Origin: Liolophura sinensis
Lineage: Eukaryota > Mollusca > Polyplacophora > Chitonida > Chitonidae
Assembly (NCBI RefSeq): GCF_032854445.1
Contig: NC_088301.1
Span: forward strand, 58,478,512-58,542,511
DNA length: 64,000 bases
Reading direction: 5' to 3'
This document shows, piece after piece, positions 49,201 through 59,600 of the stretch. The position numbers and the translations under genes are program-made. Each line of letters begins with the position of its first letter. Positions within the stretch are counted from its first letter, which is position 1. The notes beneath the pieces were generated by a model that saw nothing but the letters and a program-made list of their open reading frames with translations, was not told where the DNA came from and ran no database searches.

Positions 49201-50124
49201 GGTTTTGTTCTACTCCATCATGTTAGGCCCAGGACAAAGGCATTATATAAATGTAAAATAACATGAACACACTTCCACCTTTCATGCATACACAAAGAAA
49301 GTATAATGAAAAGTAAGGAAAACTAAATTACTGTAAAAGCATTATAAACTTTATGTAGGTCATATCCCACTGACTTGTACAGTCTGGGCGAGGTATTTCA
49401 ATGTCATAAGTGACTCTGGCTTCACCAGCTGTGGAGGCCTGTATATTTCTGACTCAGGTGCGTGTTAATTTCCCCCATTCAGAGGCGAAGTTCTGATCAT
49501 AGGTTAGCCTTGAAAAGGAATATTACCCATTCCCCCATTTAACACCTCAATCAAACAGTCTTACAGGCAGACCCTTGGGGTGGGTAAAACCTTAAACCTT
49601 AATAGAAGTATTACAAAGCCTGAGCGCTACAAATTCTAACATATGCATCATGCTTAAACTATAGTGCTCAGGTATCGCTATGTAAATATATACTCAAAAA
49701 ATGAATCTGTTAAATTTAACAGAAAGTCTGTTGTGTGAGTGATGCTGGACTGTATTCAGTTATTATAACACAGCATAATATCCCGTCCACCTACTAGAAT
49801 GTTCATGTTGACTTCATAGCTGTTGTGTTATATCCACCAAAATAATCTGCTGCAATAACACAATACATTCTAACTTCACTCAGACAAGGAACTTTCTCTT
49901 AAATTTAACAGATGAATCTTTTGAGAGTATATTTACATACCTATATACCATCCAATCAGAACGTATCTCCATATCCCAATTCATCAAAATTGCTACACAG
50001 ACCTTGGATTGTGGAAGTAAATGTCAGCCACTGTTGTTGTGATCAAAGATGCCAGGACCACCGCACACAGGCAGGCACATCTTGTTGGTAGAGCCTTTTG
50101 AAAGTGGCACACCAGAGATACCAT
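34243..50124 (-). CDS. DD3-3-like single-pass membrane protein, gene A (complete, 14 coding exons)
   Basis: 784 aa. Coding exons in transcript order: 50124-50003, 48143-48090, 47409-47323, 44734-44639, 43781-43643, 42544-42428, 41848-41693, 41265-41063, 40213-39968, 39691-39521, 38112-37877, 35923-35707, 35189-35072 and 34635-34243. Phases agree throughout. Signal peptide at about 1-33, then [57 protein letters not shown] and ESQNVK, which I recognise as hallmarks of the Dictyostelium DD3-3 family. A transmembrane helix lies at about 735-759, followed by a short basic tail. The function of this family is not established. The 5' UTR continues upstream through an acceptor ending at 50157. Intron 8 uses a GC donor. 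Introns 3, 4 and 5 each contain a minisatellite. The family name is from memory; the gene model is from the sequence. Confidence 0.87.
35433..35486. repeat. 20-bp triplicated repeat
   Basis: Three units of AAAAGTGTGCTATCCCTCAT, the last diverging, in intron 12 of DD3-3-like gene A. Confidence 0.85.
36436..37712 (+). repeat. unclassified dispersed repeat, copy 1
   Basis: Shares a long collinear similarity, same orientation, with 51628-52604. It begins CTACCATTCAAAGTATCTTA and ends near GAAATCTCATTAAAAT...AAAGCTTGAG. This copy has about 350 bp (36500-36840) missing from the other. I see no transposase, terminal repeats or target duplications. It lies in intron 11 of gene A. Confidence 0.75.
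38318..39480 (-). mobile_element. degenerate Tc1/mariner-like DNA transposon
   Basis: A 1.16-kb segment with imperfect terminal inverted repeats. The left end is CTGAACAAAAAAAAAAGAAA followed by CTTCA; the reverse-complemented right end is CTGACCAAAAACAAAAGAAA followed by CTTCA. The interior on the minus strand has interrupted coding remnants. One (around 38960-39020) contains HNRFMTA, which fits the linker between DNA-binding and catalytic parts of Tc1-type transposases. Stops break it, so it is inactive. The element ends about 40 bp from exon 10 of DD3-3-like gene A. Confidence 0.72.
41061..41062 (-). promoter_or_regulatory. non-canonical GC splice donor (intron 8 of gene A)
   Basis: On the minus strand the exon ends ATAAG and the intron begins GCAAGAAC. 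The acceptor at 40214-40215 is preceded by a T run (TTTTTTTCAG). AG|GCAAG is the strong consensus expected of GC-AG introns. The equivalent intron in the plus-strand paralogue starts GTGAGA at 63217. Confidence 0.85.
42745..43455. repeat. minisatellite, 42-bp unit, about 17 copies (intron 5 of gene A)
   Basis: Units contain CTTGCTATTAATTGCACTCG then CACCCATCCTGCTACATATT. It lies wholly in the intron between exons 43643-43781 and 42428-42544. The 14-codon period is stop-free on the minus strand, giving a spurious 141-codon open frame. Confidence 0.96.
43925..44555. repeat. minisatellite, 24-bp unit, about 26 copies (intron 4 of gene A)
   Basis: Units contain AAGCAGTAGGCTATTGACAG followed by AAAC or CAAC. 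In the sense direction of gene A each unit reads TTGTTTCTGTCAATAG, which resembles a 3' splice site. Long open frames of more than 200 codons on both strands here are products of the 8-codon period. Confidence 0.96.
44752..45680. repeat. minisatellite, 51-bp unit, about 18 copies (intron 3 of gene A)
   Basis: Units contain ACATGTATATGTGAATACAT, TTCAGCATG and ACAAACTCACGAACAGGCAT. The array starts within 20 bp of the acceptor of exon 44639-44734. In gene A sense, each unit carries CGTGAGTTTG, a donor-like sequence. A 319-codon plus-strand open frame is a product of the 17-codon period. Confidence 0.96.
46360..46590. repeat. degenerate tandem repeat
   Basis: About four to five imperfect units of roughly 50 bp around CCCAGACATCCCATTTAGTC with CTGAC/TGTCCC spacers. 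It lies in intron 3 of gene A. Confidence 0.7.
47559..47963. mobile_element. 405-bp element with terminal inverted repeats
   Basis: Begins TTAAAGGAGAAGAAA and ends TTTCTTCTCCTTTAA, its exact inverse. The interior is non-coding and more GC-rich than the flanks. It lies in intron 2 of gene A. The superfamily cannot be assigned by eye and no clear target duplication was seen. Confidence 0.65.
49052..49135 (-). mobile_element. truncated SINE fragment
   Basis: Reversed tail and core of the SINE family (TTATTTATTTGATTGCTG, AAGAATATTTCACTCATACG, CATAATGGTGGGAGG). It is truncated before the tRNA-like head. Confidence 0.8.
49679..49943 (+). mobile_element. MITE-like element, family B, copy 2
   Basis: About 265 bp in intron 1 of gene A with imperfect terminal inverted repeats of about 45 bp. 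The left end is TATGTAAATATATACTC, then AATCTGTTAAATTTAACAG. The reverse-complemented right end is TATGTAAATATACTCTC, then ATCTGTTAAATTTAAGAG. A reversed relative lies at 29365-29612. Confidence 0.75.
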
Positions 50125-51459
50125 TCTCTGCTTTTTGTCAAAGGTTCCTCCCAAGTCTGAAATAATAACACAAAATATACGGTAACTTCTCAAATCTCTA
50201 AGATTTGTGACTCAAGGTATTTGGTAAACATATAATACCAGACTATATACTGGGATCCAAATACACTAAAAAAAAGAATTGGGCAATATCTTGTCAAAGG
50301 CAGATCACTTCTTTTGCAGGAACACTTCACTGCATGTATTTTATTAATTTGCTCATTGTGTACCACACAATGGTCTAAATGACTAAGTTAACACATATAC
50401 TTACATATACTGCCAAATATACAGGACTTCAAGGAATGACACCCACCCCAATTTATACAGTTATAGTATTAGTAAGACAACTACTGATGACCATTACAGC
50501 TAGCTGTCACTGCCCACTAATGCTGGTGATGGCAGCTGCTTATGCCAGGTCTAACTGCAGCCAGACAACTCTGATGTCACTTTGCTTGCGCCATTCGAGT
50601 CTTGGGCAGACCAAAGCTTCGGAAACAATTGTGGTCAACTGACTAAAACAGGCTCAACCAGTTTCCAGTTGGTCCGAATGGACAAAGCGCGCTTTGTTCT
50701 GGCAGATTGTCAGATAGCTTTGCTGTTGTCTACCACACTTTCCTTCCTACTCGCCCCGCTGTGGTAGTGAGGTCATTTTAATCCGTCATTGACTCACACA
50801 TATAACTATGCCCCTACGCTGTGTAGTCCGCGAAAAAACACAGTCCTGTTGGTAACGACGGGGCAAACGCAAAAACGGTGCAGTGACCAAACTGGCATAC
50901 AACGACACAAAGTCACCCTGTAACAGAGTGAACAGGTAAAAAGTATTTGTACTTTCTCAACTGATTTAAAGGTGTTGTTAAAATGTCAACATTGGTGTGT
51001 GGATCGCGCATGTAGACACTCACCTGTCTACAAATGACAAGCAGACAGCATGGGCTTTCGAAATCACAGGGTTGGGACAGAAACACTACGGAGGTTCACC
51101 AGATAGCGGTTAGTACATAGTTAGCTGTTTGCCAAAATCCGTCTGTGTATCCACCTGTATTGCGTTTGATATGGATGTAAATTCCCATTCCTATGAATTA
51201 GTGCGGAATGTTACCTTGCTAGGTGAGGGTTGTGTTTCACTTTCAGTTCAAGTAGAAATGGTAAATAAGAGCTCACGTGACACCCAGTTTCCGTTGCGAA
51301 GACTGAAGAAAAATATGAAATATGTATGTGACCGAAAATTGTCTGCTTGTCGCCAGTCGGCTTAACCTTTGACAGTGCTTAACATGGTATTGCTGGTGAA
51401 GGATGTAAACACTATTATATGTGCATGGTTCGGCTTTGTAGTCTACATGTAGCTAAATA

Positions 51460-51602
51460 TTTATTTGGGGACCTCCTTGGGTTGATGATTAGCGGGCTAG
51501 TGCAGCACAATAATTAACTCAGGACCCTCTTACCAGTGAAGGTCTGACAGCATCCTGCACATAGTTGTGGTTTTCATCTCACCATAGTCAAATAAATGTT
51601 TA
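51460..51602 (+). mobile_element. degenerate SINE remnant
   Basis: A diverged plus-orientation member of the SINE family. A head-like segment (GATTAGCGGGCTAGTGCAGC) is followed by an internally deleted body ending in AGTCAAATAAATG. Another scrap, TTCATTTGATTGGTGTTTAA, lies at about 52606-52670 in reverse orientation. Confidence 0.6.
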
Positions 51603-51627
51603 AAGCAAAAGACAGCACCTGGTTAAT

Positions 51628-52604
51628 GTTTATGTCATTTGAATGACTACCATTCAAAGTATCTTAAAGAAGCATGAAATATTTTTTTTTAATTTTTTTC
51701 AACTGGAAATAAATCTAAGCACCACTCAGGCCAATCGATTGTCGCTGGAGTTTATGCTTAAATTTTGTACTGGTGGCTTCTGAGATGACAAGCCTAGTTA
51801 TCGCTGATATCAGAGAAAGCACCTCAGCTTAAACACAGCGTTTCAAAAATTTTTCTGTGTTTTATAAAAGAAAATTTAGAAAAACATCCCTTATATGTGA
51901 GAAAGACATTCTTCAGTTATAATAAATTCAGCGAAGAAATATTACCGGTATATCATAAGATTTAATTAATTTTAAGCGTCGTCCGATGAGATGCCGCCTT
52001 CTCTTTCTCATAAACCTACAGCATCACCTAACTCTGACATTTGTTATTTAGCAACTACTTGCTGACTACACGCTAACATGAACGACAAAAAAAGTATTTG
52101 TATAAAAGAAAGTGTCTAAGTAGGCCAAAGGTCTACGAGGACGGTATGCTGCTGTCTGACATGATTTGTGATACTGTCGTTGAGTATTACACAGCTTGTA
52201 AATCAACTGATTTTATGTCTGTGGTCATCTGTAAATGTTACACACTTTTCCCACAACACTGTGTAAAATGGCACTTTGGCTACACGTAAATAAATCATTG
52301 TAAAAGATCCCAAAGTGATGTGTTATGCAGTAGTTCTGTGTTATCATATGTCACTTCATGGAGTAAATGGGTCACAACTTATGCCAAGCAACCAGATAGC
52401 AACATGCTTGAGTGCATAAAATTCTCAAGATTTTCTCACTAATGGCTGCGTCTATTCACACCAGCCATGTGTGCAGTATTTTCATTTTGTTCTACATGTT
52501 ATTCGGTGAAATCTCATTAAAATAATAAAGCATCATGCTTTTTAAAAAGCTTGAGTATCCTCTTTTGGATTGCAATATGTTTCAGCCAGGTTCTTTCTTG
52601 TCTT
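51628..52604 (+). repeat. unclassified dispersed repeat, copy 2
   Basis: Collinear with 36436-37712. Shared blocks include CTACCATTCAAAGTATCTTA, CATTTGTTATTTAG, TTATGCAGTAGTTCT, CACTTCATGGAGT, ACCAGCCAT and GAAATCTCATTAAAAT. It lies in the intergenic region between the two DD3-3-like genes and has no coding potential that I can see. Confidence 0.75.
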
Positions 52605-53615
52605 TGTTCATTTGATTGGTGTTTAAGAGTTTTTCACATATACAACTATCAAGTTTAGTGGGTGGGGCTAGGAAATCCAAGTGCCCATCTAATCAAAAGA
52701 ACAAACGGCTGCCCTTTGCCTGGTATCTTACAGTGGCCTCTTGACTGAATTGTGAGCTGCAAAAGTGTTTTGGTCTGATACTAAAAGTTATGTTTCTATA
52801 CTTTTATTTACATATACGCAATTTCTACCTTATTTTTGATGAGAAAAGAAGGCTACACAAGTATGACACTCAAAATGCCATACATCTTGCTCAAAATGCC
52901 ATACATGTATTTTGTTCCCTTTGGATTTCACCAAAAGACATTCAGTAAATATTCCCAAGTATGCTGGAACAGGAAAATATTTTTTGAAAGATTCTCATGC
53001 TGAAAAAAATACAGCCATTTGAATGTTCAGTTCAGCTATAGACCTCCTTGAGCATCTGATCAAATTGTACCACTCGTGATGGATAACAGCCAATAAATTA
53101 AGATATTATGCTGATATGGCTTACAGTTAACATGACAGCCAGTTTCTCACCCTGTCTATTTCTATATGATACATGTAACAGCTAGGCCTGTCACTGGCAA
53201 GCAAACTTCACACTATATGTTTGCCACTTACAGTATTCTGTTCATATTTGTCTCCAACCAGCAGATTTGTAATGAAGAAGAAGTGTAGTTTTTTGTTGTT
53301 TTTTTTATTGAAAATATTTTTTAGCATAGTTATTTAAAGCTGTGTTACTCTTTTGTATTTTATATACTAGTATCTAAATATATACTTATAACTGCACATT
53401 TTAAAACTTTTATTTACATAAGAGTTAAGGTGAAAATATATTTACCAACATAGTTGGCTGGTTTAAAAAACATGTTTAAATACAGGATCAGTATACATGT
53501 ATGTATTATAATACATCTGCTGCTACATGTTAACACAAAGGTATCATTTAATGTACAAAATGTATTGAACACTTTAATTTCTAATGTCTCTTTTCTTTTC
53601 AACAGGGGTCAAACC

Positions 53616-56600
53616 ATGGCACTCTTTGGAGTCTTTCTTCTGGGTATCACAGTGCAACTTCACACAGTTAGCTGTGACTTATACTTACACATTCCAAGGG
53701 GAAGTAACAACAGGCTCAATGAGAGGTCAGCAGCCAGAACTAATAACCAGCGAATGTTTGACTCTCAGGTGAGATGCTTATTAGCTGTCCTTCCCTGTAA
53801 TCTGGACAAGGTTTCAGGAAAAGACTATTTAAAACTAAAGTGGACACTAGGAAAAACACAACTGAAAACTGTATTTAAAAATAATTTGGGTTATTTATTT
53901 TTTAGATTTTTTCTTTCCACTGCATTAAATGCTGTCGAATGTGTGGACTAGAAGTGGGGCTTGACAAGGATATTGACAACATATGCAGTCAATGACATGA
54001 TACATCTTTTTCTACACTTTTATGCTCATCTCTGAGTAAAAACCTTGTGAACTTCAATCCTAAAAATTGCACCAGTTCATATAAAACGAATTGAACGTGG
54101 AGTGCCTCGGGACATGAGAAAGATGACTGTGGTTGTCAACAGTATGGTACATAAAGCCCATCTTATAACCAAACATTTCACTGCATTTAATTCAGTAAAT
54201 AAAATCTAAGCAAATAAAATATATTCATATAGAGTGGTCTTCCCGCTGGTGCTTTATAGGCCCAACCAAGTGTAATGTTAAAACCAGTGTAATTGGTTTG
54301 AGGAGAATTGGTTAAAATAAAGAGTAAAACTTGAAAATCATCAAATTTGTGAAAAATGTAGATTATATGGACAGTTCTTACTGTTGAAGACATATTCACT
54401 AGATCAGAAAGCTTAGAAACACTGGAAAGTGACATAAATACATCAAGATCAGACAAAAGAAAAAAAGTTTGCATTTTTATATGGTTTTATTATATAAAGT
54501 AATTGATGCACATTTTTCTGCAATTCTTTATTCTGTGTTCTTTGTGTTATAACTCCAAAGGCCAGAAGCTCCAATAAAAGCAATATATTTTTATTCTGGC
54601 AGCCAGACTATCATTGGACATTATTTCTCTTACCTGAGCAGCACATGTACTTTGAAATGAACTGCAGGGAAATATATGTGAACATTGATTGTAAGTTTTT
54701 GTGAAAGTCAAACAATTCATGGACGCAGTAGAGTGGCCTACATGTATATTGGGAATGTATGTCACATTTTGTGATTCTGTACTGTAATATTTTGTGAAGA
54801 ACGCCACATTTTGTGATTCTGTACTGTAATATTTTGTGAAGAACGCCACATTTTGTGATTCTGTACTGTAATATTTTGTGAAGAACGCCACATTTTGTGA
54901 TTCTGTTCTGTAATATTTTGTGAAGAACGCCACATTTTGTGATTCTGTACTGTAATATTTTGTGAAGAACGCCACATTTTGTGATTCTGTTCTGTAATAT
55001 TTTGTGAAGAACGCCACATTTTGTGATTCTGTACTGTAATATTTTGTGAAGAATGTCACATTTTGTGATTCTGTACTGTAATATTTTGTGAAGAATGTCA
55101 CATTTTGTGATTCTGTACTGTAATATTTTGTGAAGAATGTCACATTTTGTGATTCTGTACTGTAATATTTTGTGAAGAACGCCACATTTTGTGATTCTGT
55201 ACTGTAATATTTTGTGAAGAACGCCACATTTTGTGATTCTGTACTGTAATATTTTGTGAAGAATGTCACATTTTGTGATTCTGTACTGTAATATTTTGTG
55301 AAGAACGCCACATTTTGTGATTCTGTACTGTAATATTTTGTGAAGAACGCCACATTTTGTGATTCTGTTCTGTAATATTTTGTGAAGAACGCCACATTTT
55401 GTGATTCTGTACTGTAATATTTTGTGAAGAACGCCACATTTTGTGATTCTGTTCTGTAATATTTTGTGAAGAACGCCACATTTTGTGATTCAGTACTGTA
55501 ATATTTTGTGAAGAATGTCACATTTTGTGATTCTGTACTGTAATATTTTGTGAAGAATGTCACATTTTGTGATTCTGTACTGTAATATTTTGTGAAGAAT
55601 GTCACATTTTGTGATTCTGTACTGTAATATTTTGTGAAGAACGCCACATTTTGTGATTCTGTACTGTAATATTTTGTGAAGAACGCCACATTTTGTGATT
55701 CTGTACTGTAATATTTTGTGAAGAATGTCACATTTTGTGATTCTGTACTGTAATATTTTGTGAAGAATGTCACATTTTGTGATTCTGTACTGTAATATTT
55801 TGTGAAGAATGTCACATTTTGTGATTCTGTACTGTAATATTTTGTGAAGAACGCCACATTTTGTGATTCTGTACTGTAATATTTTGTGAAGAACGCCACA
55901 TTTTGTGATTCTGTACTGTAATACTTGTCAAGAATACCACATTATGTGATTCTGTCCTGTAACATTTTATTATCGTTAATAGGGATTACACTTTCTGAAT
56001 ATAGCACAGATTCTAGTGCTGAAATTTGGCTGAAACCACTGCGGGTTTCGAACCGTCGACCTCAGAGTCAGGCACCTAACCGCCAGCAATACATGTCAAC
56101 CGTCTAGACCACTCGACCAACAGGCCTTCCACAAAAATGGAAGGTAGTTGACCGGTCGACTTTACAGCGAACATGCATTACCCCTCTGCTGATCACAAAC
56201 GACGTCACTCCCTTAGGTGAATATATCAGATAGGTATAGATGTCATTTAGAAAGTGGATTAAGAAACAGTATTATCGTTAATAGGGATTACACTTTCTGA
56301 ATATAGCACAGATTCTAGTGCTGAAATTTGGCTGAAACCACTGCGGGTTTCGAACCGTCGACCTCAGAGTCAGGCACCTAACCGCCAGCAATACATGTCA
56401 ACCGTCTAGACCACTCGACCAACAGGCCTTCCACAAAAATGGAAGGTAGTTGACCGGTCGACTTTACAGCGAACATGCATTACCCCTCTGCTGATCACAA
56501 ACGACGTCACTCCCTTAGGTGAATATATCAGATAGGTATAGATGTCATTTAGAAAGTGGATTAAGAAACAGTATTATCGTTAATAGGGATTACACTTTCT

Positions 56601-59600
56601 GATTAAATTTTTTTGGAAGGCCTGTTGGTCGAGTGGTCTAGACGGTTGACATGTATTGCTGGCGGTTAGGTGCCTGACTCTGAGGTCGCTGGCTCGAAAC
56701 CCGCAGTGGTTTCAGCCAAATTTCAGCACTAGAATCTGTGCTATATTCACTTGGGTGTCATGTCTGTTGTCTTCAACTTGATGCTTCAGTGGCGGCAACA
56801 CTTTGGCAGCATGGCCTCACCCTGCAACAAGAAGACATAATATATATATACACACATCTAATAACTCCTCGTCATCATGTGACTGAAAAATTGTTAAGTA
56901 CAATGTCAAACGCCAAGCATCCATTCATTCAGTAATTTACAGTTGACAGTTCAGTTTTAATCTTTTAAATTTCTCATATAACAGCATGTAATTAATCACT
57001 AGAGTTACTTAAAATTAAAACACACAGCTGCATGGGACTTCATAGACATAACAGGAGTTTTTAAACTTCATTGTAAATCTCTCATTTTTGTATGAGTTTG
57101 GTCAGCTTGTGGTGAGATATTTTATTAATTCGTTAGCCACTGATTTGGCAACAAAAGAAACCTGTCAGATTTGGCAAGATTTAATGCACATATGTGGTCT
57201 GTTTTTATTTAGGTATTATTTCTGTTAAAGTGACTGACCTCAGGCAGCTATATTTGTTTTCACTGGTTTGACTGTAGCATGACAAAGTTATCAGATAGGC
57301 AATCTACCTAGACTGCATATAGCTATTTCACTTGTACAGTAGTTTACTTAAAGCTGTCATAAGACTATATCAGATAACAGCTAAATGCAATATTGTCTGG
57401 GATCACATGCTATTGTTTAGTAAACAAATACTGTGACGCATGCACCAGGAACTATGTGACTGTCTGACTGTGTAATAGATTCAGTATATGAAGGTTAGAC
57501 TTGTGCATGATTTGCTGAAAGGAGATAGGGTTCACATTAACCCTAATAGCTGGCACTGCCTGACTATAGGTGATGGCAGGCCTGTGTACTGTCTGTGTGA
57601 TATCTGGGTCAAGCAGCACAGATAAAGGCATTTCTGAGGCCTGTAGCTATACAGAGGCCAAGGTGTATTGACATACACAGGTGCACTGTAACATGACCTC
57701 ATACAGCCATCAACATGTGACTTTACTGTCATGGCTACAAATAAATTTACACATTTTAGTGTGTGTTTTATGTGTGACTAAAATGTTTTAAGAGATATTT
57801 TTGTCACCAGCATGACTAATATACATTGTAAGAGTTATACTAATCCCAGCTAGCATGAGTATGAACATTATTCACAGAATTTATTTGAGAAGAAGGGCTC
57901 TTCCATTTAAATACTGGTGAAAAGCCAGTAAAGGATTGGCAGATAACTACTTTACTGTCAATGTCTACGTCTGTTCATTTGTCTCTCCTGTGTAACGATG
58001 GAATCAGTAATAAACATTACTAAGCATGGGTAAATATATATTAAATGCAGGTCCCTGTCATCTTCAGTGATTTATTAAGTGATCCTGGAAGCAAACTCTC
58101 CACCCCACCTCCCCCTAACCACACACACCTCATTTTTTCATTTTACCAATTTTTCTAGGGACTCAAGAAGACGTTTCTACCAACTGCAAGGCTATGACTC
58201 TTTTAGAAAATCGTCTTTTTTTTATCAAGATTTGAGGAAGTATTCTTCATTCATACACTGAAGAATGAAATACCTCTCCTGTTATTTCCTTATATCCTTA
58301 CCTGTTTATTGGTAATGAATAGCAAGATATTGGTGTGTGTAATCAAATACGACAGACCATGTCAGATCTCCAGGCTGAACAGAGTAGGCCTTTTCAGCCA
58401 TAAAGACATGCTTGGCATTAAAGGCAATAAACCTATGTAAAACTTATTTTAACGATATTTTTATGAAGGACTGTATTTTATGTATTTATTTTGATTTTAC
58501 CTGAATTGTACTGTTTTTATTTTTAGCTGGTTTTAAAAGCTTCTGTTTACTGCTTTGTTCTTCCTCAGTGCTGAAAGGCAGTTCTCCTGATAATGACTAA
58601 ACAAGGAAAGGCAGTTCTCCTGATAATGGCCAAATAAGGAAAGGCAGTTCTCCTGATAATGACTAAATAAGGAAAGGCAGTTCTCCTGATAATGGCCAAA
58701 TAAGGAAAGGCAGTTCTCCTGATAATGACTAAATAAGGAAAGTCAGTTCTCCTGATAATGACTAAATAAGAAAAGGCAGTGCTATAATGGCAAAATAATG
58801 AAAAAGACAGTTCTCCTGTTAATGACCAATAACAAAAGGCAGTTATCCTGATCATTACCAAATTAAGTGCCAAAATAGCGAGTCAAAATGAGTTGTTTTC
58901 CGGAGATATATTATTTGTATACAGCATCAATGTAATTTTAGGGTAATAGGTAAATATTCATTAAAGTTTTTGTACATTGCAGAACAATAACCGAGGAGGC
59001 TATAACGTCGGGGATGCAACTAAAGACTCAGCCAACAATGATGAAGGAAAGCAATATAGAATGGTGAGACTGTGGACTATAGATTACAGCTAAGTCTTTT
59101 ATATAGTGCTTAGCAAATGACATACTGAAACATTTTTTGTGTTAGTACACACTATGTTCCAAAGTCGGTGTGAAATGTTTGTCTGAAAAGCATATTGCAT
59201 ACATGTAGTACATATACAATGTCTTCACACAGGCATAAAATCTAACCATCTTAATTGTTAAGATCTTTAAGAGCTGTTATCAAACTACTTCTTTAAATAT
59301 GGCCTTTAATTAAATTTTCGTGCCAATAAAGGTAATTGTGATTTTTATGCAATACAACATTTTGTGGTTGTGTTTAGCTAAACCAATAGCTTTTTTCAGA
59401 AATATTTCCAAAGCTCCAGTGGCCATAATTCAAATGAAGGATTGTCATATCTGATGGTACACTGGACCAATCAGCATGGCTGTGGGGGGAATGAAGATAC
59501 GGATCCTCAGAAACAGAACTGTAACCTCTTGCTTCAGTACATGTGCCAGGAGGACACAGACACGCCCACAGGTAACCGCAGACACGCCCACAGATAACCC

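Larger units (their letters stand above)
50125..53615. other. head-to-head intergenic region of the two DD3-3-like genes
   Basis: The minus gene's ATG is at 50124 with 5' UTR to at least 50156. The plus gene's first coding exon starts at 53606 with the ATG at 53616. Both first coding exons are preceded by splice acceptors, so non-coding 5' exons and promoters lie in between but could not be placed. A perfect palindrome ACAAAGCGCGCTTTGT lies at 50682-50697. The dispersed repeat (51628-52604) and SINE remnants occupy much of the rest. Confidence 0.6.

Noticed and set aside
54547-55899. 450-codon minus-strand open frame of 14-residue repeats
   Set aside because: It is a 42-bp minisatellite in intron 1 of gene B. 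The non-repeat C-terminal part has no recognisable motif.
55996-56131. Possible functional tRNA-Leu gene
   Set aside because: A and B boxes are present but no plausible acceptor stem or anticodon arm forms. It occurs in multiple copies with a SINE-like body.
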